A stretch of 64,000 bases of DNA from Bradyrhizobium archetypum. Its GTDB lineage: Bacteria > Pseudomonadota > Alphaproteobacteria > Rhizobiales > Xanthobacteraceae. The stretch covers positions 1-64,000 of the forward strand of contig NZ_JAAVLW010000005.1 in NCBI RefSeq assembly GCF_013114835.1, read 5' to 3'. The notes beneath the pieces are model-generated. The model saw nothing but the letters and a program-made list of their open reading frames with translations. It searched no databases and was not told where the DNA came from. Within the stretch, counting starts at the first letter, position 1, and each line of letters opens with the position of its first letter. This document shows, one piece after another, positions 40,026 through 49,233 of this stretch. The translations under genes and the position numbers were made by a program.

Positions 40026-41288
40026 ATGGCAGCAGAGACTTCCGTTCCCCGCAGATCCGGCGCCGCGGCCGTCATCCAATGGCGCGGCCTGATGGCCGGC
40101 GTGCTCGCGCTCGCCGTCGGCTGGGGCGGGATCGTGTACGCCGCCAACAACAGCGTGCAAGGAGCGCCGAAGAAGGAAGATGGCGGCTTCGACGGTGATG
40201 CGCCGACTGCGATCCTGATGGAAGCTTCCAGCGGCAGCGTGCTGTTCGAGAAGAACGCCGACGAATTGCGCGCGCCCTCCAGCATGATGAAGCTGATGAC
40301 GGTCGAGGTCGTCTTCAACGCCATCAAGGAAGGCAAGGTCAAGCTGACCGACGAATACCGGATCAGCGAGAACGCCTGGCGCAAGGGCGGCGCGCCGGCC
40401 GGCGGCTCGACAATGTTTGCCATCCTCAACAGCAAGGTCTCGGTGGAGGACCTGCTGAAGGGCGCGATCATCCAGAGCGGCAATGATTCCTGCATTGCGC
40501 TTGCTGAGGGAATGGCCGGCAACGAGCGGATTTTCGCTGCCGACTTCCTGACCAAGCGCGCCCGCGAACTGGGCCTCACCAAGTCGACATTCGGCAATTC
40601 CAACGGCTTGCCCGATCCGGCCAACAAGATGACGGTGCGGGAGCTGGCAAAGCTCGCCCGCCACCTGATCCTGACCTATCCCGACATGTACAAATTGTTC
40701 GGCGAGAGGGAATTTACCTGGAACAAGATCCGGCAGCAGAATCGCAATCCGCTTCTGAACACGCTCAACGGCGCCGACGGGTTGAAGACGGGGTACACCA
40801 AGGAGGGTGGCTACGGCATGGTCGGCTCCGCCGTGCAGAACGACACGCGGCTGATCGTCGTGATCAATGGCCTGGAGGATCCCGACGACCGCGCTTCTGA
40901 GGCCAAGAAGATGCTGGAATGGGGGTTCCGCAATTTCGAAACGCGCACGTTGTTCGCGGCCGATCAGCCTGTCGGCTATGCCAAGGTGTTCGGTGGTGAA
41001 AGCCGTTCGGTGAAGCTTGCCAGCCCCGTGCCGATCAAGGTGATGGTGCCGAAGAACGGCAGTGAAAAACTGATTGCGCGCATCGTCTACAATGGCCCGG
41101 TGCGGGCGCCGGTGCAGGCCGGCCAGCCGGTCGGCGTCGTCAAGGTCTGGCGCGGCACCCATATCGCGGGGGAGACGCCGGTCTATGCCGCTGAAGCGAT
41201 CGGCACCGGTTCGACCATGCGCCGCGCGATCGACGGAGCCAGCGAGCTCGTCATCGGTATGTTCCGCGCGAGTGCAGAGAAGCTCTGA
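40026..41288 (+). CDS. dacF: D-alanyl-D-alanine carboxypeptidase (penicillin-binding protein 5/6 family)
   Basis: Start at ATG 40026 gives 420 residues; earlier codons to 39831 overlap the divergent hydrolase start. A signal anchor (MAGVLALAVGWGGIVYAANN) precedes the S11 peptidase domain with S-x-x-K at SSMMK (S86, K89), SGN at 151-153 and KTG at 254-256, then a PBP5-type C-terminal domain. It trims stem peptides of peptidoglycan in the periplasm. The tmk gene starts three bases after its stop, so a dacF-tmk-holB-metG-tatD operon is likely. Confidence 0.92.
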   Translation: MAAETSVPRRSGAAAVIQWRGLMAGVLALAVGWGGIVYAANNSVQGAPKKEDGGFDGDAPTAILMEASSGSVLFEKNADELRAPSSMMKLMTVEVVFNAIKEGKVKLTDEYRISENAWRKGGAPAGGSTMFAILNSKVSVEDLLKGAIIQSGNDSCIALAEGMAGNERIFAADFLTKRARELGLTKSTFGNSNGLPDPANKMTVRELAKLARHLILTYPDMYKLFGEREFTWNKIRQQNRNPLLNTLNGADGLKTGYTKEGGYGMVGSAVQNDTRLIVVINGLEDPDDRASEAKKMLEWGFRNFETRTLFAADQPVGYAKVFGGESRSVKLASPVPIKVMVPKNGSEKLIARIVYNGPVRAPVQAGQPVGVVKVWRGTHIAGETPVYAAEAIGTGSTMRRAIDGASELVIGMFRASAEKL

Positions 41289-41290
41289 GC

Positions 41291-41977
41291 ATGACCCAGG
41301 CAACGCTGCAGCGGCCTTCCGGACGCGGGAAGTTCATTACCTTTGAAGGCGGCGAGGGCTCAGGCAAGTCCACGCAGATCAAGAAGCTGGCCGAACGCCT
41401 TGCGGCGGCCAGGCTGCGCGCCATCGTCACCCGCGAGCCGGGCGGCTCGCCGGGTGCGGAAATCATGCGGCACCTCGTGCTGTCGGGCATGGGCAAGCTG
41501 TTGGGGCCGGATGCGGAAACGTTGCTGTTTGCGGCCGCCCGCGACGATCACGTTCGCACCGTGATCCAGCCCGCGCTCAGCCAGGGAACGTGGGTGCTGT
41601 GCGACCGCTTCTCGGATTCGACCCGCGCCTATCAGGGAAGTCTAGGCCAGGTCTCTCCGATCGTGCTTAACGCCATGCAGCGTGTGACCATCGGCGATCT
41701 CAAGCCCGACCTGACCGTCATCCTGGACATCCCGGTGGAAGTCGGCCTGCAGCGGGCCGCGGCTCGCCGCGGCAGCGGCGCGCCGGATCGTTTCGAGGCG
41801 GAGGATCTGCAGTTTCATCAGAATCTGCGTGACGCTTACCGGCAGATCGCAGCCGAGGATCCGCAACGCTGCGTGCTGATCGACGCCGACGCCGATGCCG
41901 ACATGGTCGGCGCGCGCGTCTGGACGGCGCTGCGCGAGCGTGTGTTCACGATTCCCACTCCGGCGGGCACGGCATGA
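41291..41977 (+). CDS. tmk: thymidylate kinase
   Basis: The 228-residue protein has the P-loop FEGGEGSGKSTQ at residues 18-29, TREPGGSPG (the dTMP-binding DR/E-P-G motif) and the DRFSDSTRAYQG loop. It phosphorylates dTMP to dTDP. Its stop overlaps the holB start (ATGA), the usual arrangement in alphaproteobacteria. Confidence 0.97.
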   Translation: MTQATLQRPSGRGKFITFEGGEGSGKSTQIKKLAERLAAARLRAIVTREPGGSPGAEIMRHLVLSGMGKLLGPDAETLLFAAARDDHVRTVIQPALSQGTWVLCDRFSDSTRAYQGSLGQVSPIVLNAMQRVTIGDLKPDLTVILDIPVEVGLQRAAARRGSGAPDRFEAEDLQFHQNLRDAYRQIAAEDPQRCVLIDADADADMVGARVWTALRERVFTIPTPAGTA

Positions 41978-43014
41978 GCGCACGCAAGACCGAGCAGGAG
42001 CCAGCGGTCAGGCATCCGCGCGAAACGGCCGATCTGTTCGGCCACCGCGAGGCCGAAGCGGCGCTGCTGAATGCCTATCGCAGCGGGCGCATTCCGCATG
42101 CCTGGCTGATCGGTGGCCCGCAGGGCATCGGCAAGGCAACGCTGGCCTATCGCATGGCCCGTTTCGTGCTCGCGAACCCTAAGCCCACCGAAGCTTCGGT
42201 ACAGCGCGTCGAGACGCTCGCGATCGATCCGGACGGTTCCGTCGCGCGTCAGATCACTGCCGGCGCGCATGGCGGGCTATTGGTGCTGGAACGCGGCCTC
42301 AATGATCGCGGCGTCATGCGAACCGTCATCACCGTTGACGAGACGCGCGAGACGATTTCGTTCTTCGGTTCGACCGCGGCGGTGGACGGCTGGCGCGTCT
42401 GTATTGTTGACACCGTCGACGAGCTCAATCCGAACGCTGCCAACGCGCTGCTGAAAATTCTCGAGGAGCCGCCGCATCGATCGCTGTTCCTGCTCGTCAG
42501 CCATTCGCCGGCGCGTGCCTTGCCGACAATCCTGTCCCGCTGCCGCAAGCTGCCGCTGCGGCCGCTCGCGGCCGACGACGTCATTCGCGCGGCGGCGCGG
42601 GCCGCCGACATCGCGCCCGACGATCCGGCGCTGTCGGAGGCCGCCGATGCTGCGGAGGGCAGCGTGTCCCGTGCGCTGACGCTGCTCGGCGGCGACGCGC
42701 TGAAGCTGCAGCAGCGGACCGCGGCGCTGCTGGCGACGCTGCCGCAGGTCGATCCGCGCGAGTTGCACGCGCTCGGCGATGCGCTTGGCACCAGCGACCG
42801 GGTGGCGCTGGCTGCTTTCATCGACGGCATCGATCGCTGGATCGCCGAAAAGCTGCGCGCCGGCGACGCCAACGCAAATCTGCCCCGCCTTGCACGGCTG
42901 GCGGAGGTATGGGAAAAGATCGTCCGCGCCGCGCGCGACACCGAATCGTACAATCTCGAGCGAAAACCGCTGGTTTTCTCGGTGTTCGGAATGCTCGCGG
43001 AAGCAACGCGGTAA
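41974..43014 (+). CDS. holB: DNA polymerase III subunit delta'
   Basis: The 346-residue protein has an AAA+ clamp-loader core with the P-loop-like GGPQGIGKAT at 47-56, PHAWLIGGP, ANALLKILEEPPHRSLFLLV (sensor 1 region) and SRCRKLPLRPL. The family's zinc-binding cysteines are absent, as in related alphaproteobacterial HolB. It loads the sliding clamp together with DnaX and HolA. Confidence 0.95.
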   Translation: MSARKTEQEPAVRHPRETADLFGHREAEAALLNAYRSGRIPHAWLIGGPQGIGKATLAYRMARFVLANPKPTEASVQRVETLAIDPDGSVARQITAGAHGGLLVLERGLNDRGVMRTVITVDETRETISFFGSTAAVDGWRVCIVDTVDELNPNAANALLKILEEPPHRSLFLLVSHSPARALPTILSRCRKLPLRPLAADDVIRAAARAADIAPDDPALSEAADAAEGSVSRALTLLGGDALKLQQRTAALLATLPQVDPRELHALGDALGTSDRVALAAFIDGIDRWIAEKLRAGDANANLPRLARLAEVWEKIVRAARDTESYNLERKPLVFSVFGMLAEATR

Positions 43015-43062
43015 CGCTCCCTCCGACAACAATCCCGACAATTTTGACATATAAAGGAATTC

Positions 43063-45009
43063 GTGGTGGCGAAGGCTGGAAAGAAAGCTTCGAAAAAGCG
43101 CAAGGCGAAGAAGGTTCGCAAGTCGCCAGCCAACCGCGCCGGCAAGAAGACGGCGGTGAAGAAGCGGGCGGCCAAGAGCAAGCGCGTCGCGAAGAAGGGT
43201 GGCAAGGCGGCGAAGACGACTGCCGGCAAGGTCGTGAAAAAAGCGCCCAAGAAAGCAACGAAGAAACTGGCGAAAAAGGCCACCAAGAAAGCGGCCAAAG
43301 CACCTGCCGTGACAGCGGCTGAAAAGCCTGCAAAAAAAGCCGCATCGAAGAAGCGTGCCGCAGCGACCGAAGTGACGCCAGAGGTGCAGCCGACGCCCGT
43401 GGCAGAAACGCCGAAGGCCGCCGCACCGCGCGCAACGCCGGCTCCGTCGGCCGCGCCGGCGGCTGCTGCCGAACGCGACACCTATTTCATCACCACCGCG
43501 ATCGCCTATCCCAACGGCATCCCGCATATCGGTCACGCCTATGAGGCGATCGCGACCGACGCGCTGGCGCGGTTTCAGCGGCTGAACGGCAAGGACGTGT
43601 TTTTCCTCACCGGCACCGACGAGCACGGTCTGAAGATGGTGCAGACCGCCGAAGCCGAAGGCATGGGCGTCGCTGAGCTTGCCGCACGCAACGCCGGCCG
43701 GTTCATGGAAATGGATCAGCGCCTCAACGTGTCGTTCGACCGCTTCATCCGCACCACGGAGCCTGACCATCATCGTTCGGTCCAGGTGGTCTGGAACCGG
43801 ATGCAGCAGAACGGCGACATCTATATCGACACCTATTCCGGCTGGTACTCGGTGCGCGACGAAGCCTATTACGCGGAGGAGGAAACCGTCCTCGGCGAGG
43901 ACAATGTGCGTCGCGGCCCGCAGGGCACCCCGGTCGAGTGGGTCGAGGAGAAGAGCTACTTCTTCAAATTGTCCGCCTATCAGGATCGCTTGCTGCAGCT
44001 CTACGAAAGCCGGCCGGATTTCATCGGCCCGGATTCGCGCCGCAACGAGGTCATCAGTTTCGTAAAGAGCGGTCTGAAGGATCTGTCGATTTCGCGCACG
44101 ACGTTCGACTGGGGCGTCAAGGTGCCCAACGATCCCGCGCACGTGATGTATGTGTGGGTCGATGCGCTGACCAATTACATTACAGGTGTCGGCTTTCCCG
44201 ATGAAAACGATCCGAACTGGCGCTACTGGCCTGCGGACGTGCACATTATCGGCAAGGACATCATCCGCTTTCACGCGGTATATTGGCCGGCATTCCTGAT
44301 GTCGGCCGGCATTCCCGTACAGAAGCGGGTTTACGCGCACGGCTTCCTGTTCAGCAGGGGCGAGAAGATGTCGAAGTCGGTCGGCAATGTCGTTGACCCC
44401 TTCAATCTGGCCGACCAATACGGCGTCGACCAGATGCGCTACTTCTTCCTGCGCGAGGTGCCGTTCGGCCAGGACGGCAACTACAACCACGAAGCAATCG
44501 TCGCGCGCATCAATGCCGACCTCGCCAACGATCTCGGCAATCTGGCGCAGCGTTCGCTATCGATGATTGCGAAGCAGCTTGGCGGTGTGCTGCCGGAGCC
44601 CGGCGAGTTCTCCGACAACGACAGGGCGATCCTGGCGCAGGCCGACGCCATGCTGGAGGCCTCGCGCAGCGCGATGGCGACGCAGCAGATCCATCAGTGG
44701 CTGAACGCGGTATGGGCGGTCGTGGCGGAAGCCAACCGTTACTTCGCGGGCGAGGCGCCATGGGCGCTCGCCAAGACCGATCCTGCGCGGCAGAAGACCG
44801 TGCTGTATGTCACCGCTGAAGTCGTGCGCCAGGTCGCGATCCTGACCCAGCCCGCGATGCCGGATGCGTCGAGCAAGCTGCTCGACAGTCTTGGCATTCC
44901 CCAAGACTTCAGGGACTTCGCGGCGCTTGGCACGCGGATCAAGGCGGGCACGACGCTTCCTGCGCCGGTCGGCGTATTTCCGCGCTACGTCGAACCAAAG
45001 GCCGATTGA
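43063..45009 (+). CDS. metG: methionyl-tRNA synthetase with histone-H1-like N-terminal extension
   Basis: GTG start at 43063 or 43066 after AAAGGA. The catalytic core begins at about residue 137 ([16 protein letters not shown]), with HIGH at 155-158, and KMSKS near 435, then the anticodon-binding helical domain; the core is a normal MetRS of about 510 residues without the C-terminal EMAP domain. The preceding 136 residues are Lys/Ala-rich (36 Lys in the first 100) with A-K-K repeats, then a Pro/Ala linker, like histone H1 or mycobacterial HU tails. Codon use is regular throughout and the Shine-Dalgarno precedes the extension, so it is probably translated. Confidence 0.9.
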   Translation: MVAKAGKKASKKRKAKKVRKSPANRAGKKTAVKKRAAKSKRVAKKGGKAAKTTAGKVVKKAPKKATKKLAKKATKKAAKAPAVTAAEKPAKKAASKKRAAATEVTPEVQPTPVAETPKAAAPRATPAPSAAPAAAAERDTYFITTAIAYPNGIPHIGHAYEAIATDALARFQRLNGKDVFFLTGTDEHGLKMVQTAEAEGMGVAELAARNAGRFMEMDQRLNVSFDRFIRTTEPDHHRSVQVVWNRMQQNGDIYIDTYSGWYSVRDEAYYAEEETVLGEDNVRRGPQGTPVEWVEEKSYFFKLSAYQDRLLQLYESRPDFIGPDSRRNEVISFVKSGLKDLSISRTTFDWGVKVPNDPAHVMYVWVDALTNYITGVGFPDENDPNWRYWPADVHIIGKDIIRFHAVYWPAFLMSAGIPVQKRVYAHGFLFSRGEKMSKSVGNVVDPFNLADQYGVDQMRYFFLREVPFGQDGNYNHEAIVARINADLANDLGNLAQRSLSMIAKQLGGVLPEPGEFSDNDRAILAQADAMLEASRSAMATQQIHQWLNAVWAVVAEANRYFAGEAPWALAKTDPARQKTVLYVTAEVVRQVAILTQPAMPDASSKLLDSLGIPQDFRDFAALGTRIKAGTTLPAPVGVFPRYVEPKAD

Positions 45010-45023
45010 GCCGTTTGCAAGCC

Positions 45024-45815
45024 ATGCTCGTCGACAGCCACTGCCATCTCGACTTTCCGGATTTTGCCGAGGATCTCGACGCCCTGGTCGCGCGCGCCGA
45101 GACGGCAGGTATCGGCCGCATCGTCACCATCTCGACCCGGGTCAAGCGGCTCGGCGGCCTGCTGGCGATCGCCGAGCGGTTTCCCAACGTCTATTGCTCC
45201 GTCGGTACCCATCCGCATCACGCCGATGAGGAGGACGGCATTCCCGCGAGCGAGCTGATCGAGCTGACCAAGCATCCGAAGGTCGTGGCGCTCGGCGAGG
45301 CGGGGCTGGACTATTTCTACCAGCACGGCTCGCGCGAGGCGCAAGAACGCGGCTTTCGCGCACATATCGCAGCCGCGCGCGCCACTGGCCTGCCGCTGGT
45401 GATCCATACCCGCGAAGCCGATGAGGACTGCAGCCGCATTCTTGAAGACGAGGTGGCAAAAGGCCCGTTCCGCGCGGTGCTGCATTGCTACACCGGCGGA
45501 CGCGAACTGGCGATGAAGGCGATTAGTCTGGGCTTGTCGATCTCGTTCACGGGCATTCTGACCTTCAAGAAATCCGACGCACTGCGCGAACTCGCCGCCG
45601 AACTCCCGGCCGACCGCATCATGGTCGAAACCGATGCACCATATCTGGCGCCCGGCAAGTTTCGCGGCAAGCGCAACGAGCCATCTTACGTGGTTGAAGT
45701 CGCCAAGGTGCTGGCAGAGACGCGCGGCGTTTCGCTGGAGGAGATTTCGCGGCAGACGACTGAAAACTTCTTTCGCCTGTTCTCCAAGGTACCGGCACCG
45801 AAGGTTGCCGCATGA
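45024..45815 (+). CDS. tatD: TatD-family metal-dependent DNase
   Basis: The ATG at 45024 gives MLVDSHCHLDFPDFAEDL; the upstream TTG at 45006 overlaps metG. Metal ligands are the HCHLD histidines, the Glu in LGEAGLDYF, the His in VIHTREA and the Asp in VETDAPYL. TatD enzymes act as 3'-5' exonucleases and in repair. It overlaps the next gene by ATGA. Confidence 0.93.
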   Translation: MLVDSHCHLDFPDFAEDLDALVARAETAGIGRIVTISTRVKRLGGLLAIAERFPNVYCSVGTHPHHADEEDGIPASELIELTKHPKVVALGEAGLDYFYQHGSREAQERGFRAHIAAARATGLPLVIHTREADEDCSRILEDEVAKGPFRAVLHCYTGGRELAMKAISLGLSISFTGILTFKKSDALRELAAELPADRIMVETDAPYLAPGKFRGKRNEPSYVVEVAKVLAETRGVSLEEISRQTTENFFRLFSKVPAPKVAA

Positions 45816-46609
45816 CGGTGACGCTGACGATCCTTGGCTGCGGCTCCTCCGCCGGCGTGCCGCGCCCGGCGCTCGGCTGGGGCGCCTGCGATCCCAACAA
45901 TCCGAAGAATCGTCGCCGCCGTTGCTCGCTGCTGGTCGAGCGCAACGGTTCCCACGGCACCACGCGGATCGTGATCGACACTTCGCCCGACCTGCGCGAA
46001 CAGTTGATCGATGCCGAGGTCGACCATATCGACGCGGTATTCCTGACGCATGAGCACGCCGACCAGACCCACGGCATCGACGACCTGCGTTCCGTCGTGC
46101 TGCATCAGCGCCGGCGCATTCCCGTCTATTTCAACCAGTCGACCGCCAAAGACATCATGGCGCGGTTCTCCTACTGCTTCATCTCGCCGGAAGGCAGCGA
46201 CTATCCGCCGATCCTGACGCGCCATTCGATCGAGGCGGGCGAGAGCCACACGACCGAAGGGAAGGGCGGCCCTCTGAAACTCTCCGCCTTCCTGGTTCAC
46301 CACGGCAAGATACCTGCACTGGGTTTCCGGATTGGGAGCGCCGCGTACACGCCCGACCTTCACGACATTCCCGAGGAGAGCTGGCCGGCGCTTGAGAATC
46401 TCGACCTGTGGATCGTCGACGGGCTGCGCTATGCCGGTCATCCCAGCCATTTCAGCGTCAAGGATGCGCTGTCGTGGATCGAGCGCTTCAAGCCGAAGCG
46501 CGCCGTCATCACCAACATGCATTCCGATCTCGACTACGAGGTGCTGCGGCAGAGCCTGCCGGAGGGGGTGGTGCCGGCCTATGACGGAATGCGGCTGGAG
46601 CTTGGTTAG
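45812..46609 (+). CDS. MBL-fold metallohydrolase (PhnP-like)
   Basis: The 265-residue protein has GCGSSAGVPRPALG at the start, the metal motif HEHADQTHG at 80-88, and later HHGKIPALGFRIG and VDGLRYAGHPSHFS. The layout is that of PhnP-like phosphodiesterases that often follow tatD and metG. Function in phosphonate use is not implied here because no phn genes are near. Confidence 0.9.
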   Translation: MTVTLTILGCGSSAGVPRPALGWGACDPNNPKNRRRRCSLLVERNGSHGTTRIVIDTSPDLREQLIDAEVDHIDAVFLTHEHADQTHGIDDLRSVVLHQRRRIPVYFNQSTAKDIMARFSYCFISPEGSDYPPILTRHSIEAGESHTTEGKGGPLKLSAFLVHHGKIPALGFRIGSAAYTPDLHDIPEESWPALENLDLWIVDGLRYAGHPSHFSVKDALSWIERFKPKRAVITNMHSDLDYEVLRQSLPEGVVPAYDGMRLELG

Positions 46610-46794
46610 GACTCGCAGGACGGGATTCCTGGCCTTCCTCAGCAGCGCACATTGTCGACTAAAAGACACCCCGGCGGGGCCTTTCGCGGGGCCTCATGCC
46701 GGCCTATGAGGGGATCAAGCTGGCGCTTGAGAACCCAGACAGAGCAGGGTCGGTCGCATCGTACACCCGACCCGCAGGCCGCGGAGGAATGTCG

Positions 46795-47427
46795 ATGATT
46801 GGCTTGTTCTTTGAAGTCCAGACAAAGCCTGGGCACCGCGATCAATATCTCGATCTTGCGGCCTCGCTGAAGCCCGATCTTGAGGCGATGGGCGGCTGCC
46901 GCTTCATCGATCGCTTCAAAAGTTTGACGCGGGAGAACCTGCTATTGTCCTACCAAATCTGGCAAGACGAGGGGACGTTGACGGCCTGGAGGGCCCACGC
47001 CCGGCATCATGATGTCCAAACCATCGGCCGCGAGAGGGTCTTTGCGGACTACCGCATCCGCGTCGCCCAGGTCATCCACGAGGAACGGCCCGGACAATCG
47101 GTTTGGCGGCCCGAACGACGCACCCCCTATAATGATCCGGCAAGACGCAAGCCTACCTATATTCTCGCCTCGGAATCGAGGCATGCCACGCTACCGGCCG
47201 AAACCGAATGGCGGCGCGACGCTTTCGCGAGCGTCTACCGCGCCGGGCACTTTGCGCATCTGGTCGACTTGCCCGACGATCAAGCCGGCATCAAATTCGG
47301 TCCCCGATTGTTTGCCGATCCGAGCACGGAGTACTTCCGCGTGTTCGAGGTCATGCGCGATTATGGCATGTTCGAACGCGCTGAGGCGCCGCAATATTAT
47401 CCGCCGGTCAAGACCGAGAGGCCGTAG
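46795..47427 (+). CDS. antibiotic-biosynthesis-monooxygenase-domain protein
   Basis: Start at 46795 (MIGLFFEVQTKPGHRDQYLD) with GGAGG seven bases upstream. The first 100 residues form an ABM/dimeric alpha-beta-barrel domain (YLDLAASLKPDLEAMGGCRF, LLLSYQIWQDEGTLTAWRAH); the second 110 residues are a different, unassigned region with RHATLPAETEWRRDAFASVY. Such proteins may be small monooxygenases or stress proteins. The upstream 46696-46734 stretch resembles the end of the previous gene. Confidence 0.75.
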   Translation: MIGLFFEVQTKPGHRDQYLDLAASLKPDLEAMGGCRFIDRFKSLTRENLLLSYQIWQDEGTLTAWRAHARHHDVQTIGRERVFADYRIRVAQVIHEERPGQSVWRPERRTPYNDPARRKPTYILASESRHATLPAETEWRRDAFASVYRAGHFAHLVDLPDDQAGIKFGPRLFADPSTEYFRVFEVMRDYGMFERAEAPQYYPPVKTERP

Positions 47428-47554
47428 GCTGGGCAAAGGCGCGCAAAGTGCCGCGCCCACCATCGCTCGCGAATTCCGAAACGCATGTGGGCACGTGGAG
47501 CCTGTCATCGGGCACGCATTCGCGAGACCCGTCGGCTTTGTCCACGTTACAAAT

Positions 47555-49204
47555 CTAAGCCGATATCGCCTTCGCCGATTCCACCTGATTGCGCAGCATG
47601 AACTTCTGGATCTTGCCGGTCGACGTCTTTGGGATCGGGCCGAACACGACGGCCTTCGGCGTCTTGAAGCCGGACATGTGGCTTCGGCAGAAGGCGATGA
47701 TCTCGGCCTCCGTTGCCTTGGCGCCTTCCTTCAACTCGATAAAGGCGCAGGGCACTTCACCCCACTTGGAATCGGGCTTGGCGACGACGGCGGCAAACAG
47801 CACTGCCGGATGCTTGTAGAGGACGTCCTCGACCTCGACGGAGGAAATGTTTTCGCCGCCGGAGATGATGATGTCCTTGGAGCGGTCCTTGATGATGACA
47901 TAGCCGTGCTCGTCGAGCACGCCGAGATCGCCGGTGTGGAACCAGCCGCCGGCGAAGGCTTCCTGCGTCGCCTTCTCGTTCTTCAGATAGCCCTTCATGA
48001 CGATGTTGCCGCGGAACATCACCTCGCCGATGGTTTCGCCATCGCGGGGCACCTCCTGCATGGTCTCAGGGTCGAGCACGGTGACGGCTTCCTCCAGCGG
48101 GTAGGGCACGCCCTGCCGGCGCTTGAGCTGCGCGCGCTGGTCGGGAGGCAGTTCGTCCCAGCCCGGCTGCTCGGCGCAGACAGAGGCGGGCCCGTAGACT
48201 TCAGTCAGCCCATAGACATGCGTCAGCTTGATGCCGATGCTTTCGGCACCTTCGAGCACGGCCACCGGAGGTGCTGCGCCCGCGATCAGGCCGACCACGC
48301 GGCGCGCCTTGTCGCCCTTGGGCGCACCGGGCGCGTTGATCAGCGTGTTGTAGACGATCGGCGCGCCGCACATGTGGGTGACGCCGTGCTTTGCGATCAG
48401 CTCAAAAATCTTGGCCGGATCGACCTTGCGCAGGCAGACGTTGATGCCGGCTGACGCCGCCACCGTCCACGGAAAGCACCAGCCATTGCAATGGAACATC
48501 GGCAGCGTCCACAGATACACCGGATGCTGGCCGAGGTTGCCGGCTAGAATATTGCTGACCGCGTTGAGATAAGCGCCGCGGTGATGGGTCACGACACCCT
48601 TTGGGTTGCCGGTCGTGCCCGAGGTATAGCTGAGCGCAATCGCGTCCCATTCGTCCCCGGGAAGCCTTGCCACGAAGGTCGGATCGCCCGCAGCGACCGC
48701 CGCCTCAAATTCGATTTCACCAATCCGCTTGTCGCCTGCAAACGCCGCGTCGTCGACATCGACGACGAAGGGTTTTGGCCCCTTCATCAGCGTCAGTGCT
48801 TCCGCAATCACGCAGGAGAACTCCGGATCGACCAGGATGATTTTCGCGCCGCCATGGTCGAGCTGGAAGGCAATCGAGGGTGCATCGAGGCGGATGTTCA
48901 GCGCGTTCAACACAGCGCCTGCCATCGGCACGGCAAAATGCACCTCGTTCATGGCCGGAACATTCGGCAGCATCGCCGCGACCGTATCGCCGGGGCCAAT
49001 GCCCCGCCCGGCGAGCCAGGACGCAAAGCGCCGGCACCGCACATAGGTCTCGGCCCAGGTGAAGCTGCGGCCTTCATAGACTGTGCTGACGAGATCGGGA
49101 TAGACGGCGGCGCTGCGGGCCAGGAAGCTCAGCGGAGTCAGCGGCACGTAATTCGCCGGCGTCTTGTCCAATCCGATGGAATACTGGTTGTGGGCTGCGC
49201 TCAT
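47555..49204 (-). CDS. acyl-CoA synthetase (AMP-forming)
   Basis: The 549-residue protein (start MSAAHNQYS) has the AMP-binding motif YTSGTTGNPKG, then YGLTEVYGP, the hinge WFHTGDLGVLDEHGYVIIKD and the catalytic Lys in PKTSTGKIQK. It belongs to the medium-chain acyl-CoA/DmdB-like synthetases. It is the downstream gene of the TRAP transporter cluster on the minus strand, 30 bases from the permease gene, so it probably activates the imported acid. Confidence 0.93.
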   Translation of the reverse strand: MSAAHNQYSIGLDKTPANYVPLTPLSFLARSAAVYPDLVSTVYEGRSFTWAETYVRCRRFASWLAGRGIGPGDTVAAMLPNVPAMNEVHFAVPMAGAVLNALNIRLDAPSIAFQLDHGGAKIILVDPEFSCVIAEALTLMKGPKPFVVDVDDAAFAGDKRIGEIEFEAAVAAGDPTFVARLPGDEWDAIALSYTSGTTGNPKGVVTHHRGAYLNAVSNILAGNLGQHPVYLWTLPMFHCNGWCFPWTVAASAGINVCLRKVDPAKIFELIAKHGVTHMCGAPIVYNTLINAPGAPKGDKARRVVGLIAGAAPPVAVLEGAESIGIKLTHVYGLTEVYGPASVCAEQPGWDELPPDQRAQLKRRQGVPYPLEEAVTVLDPETMQEVPRDGETIGEVMFRGNIVMKGYLKNEKATQEAFAGGWFHTGDLGVLDEHGYVIIKDRSKDIIISGGENISSVEVEDVLYKHPAVLFAAVVAKPDSKWGEVPCAFIELKEGAKATEAEIIAFCRSHMSGFKTPKAVVFGPIPKTSTGKIQKFMLRNQVESAKAISA

Positions 49205-49233
49205 CGGCTTTGTCCCATCCGAGAAATTCGACT

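Noticed and set aside
42277..44490. 737-codon minus-strand frame opposite holB and metG
   Set aside because: Antisense to two certain genes, and its translation is low in coding character; it reflects GC skew only.
46960..48454. 481-codon plus-strand frame at 47009-48454
   Set aside because: Overlaps the ABM-domain gene and runs antisense to the acyl-CoA synthetase; no domain and no start signal.
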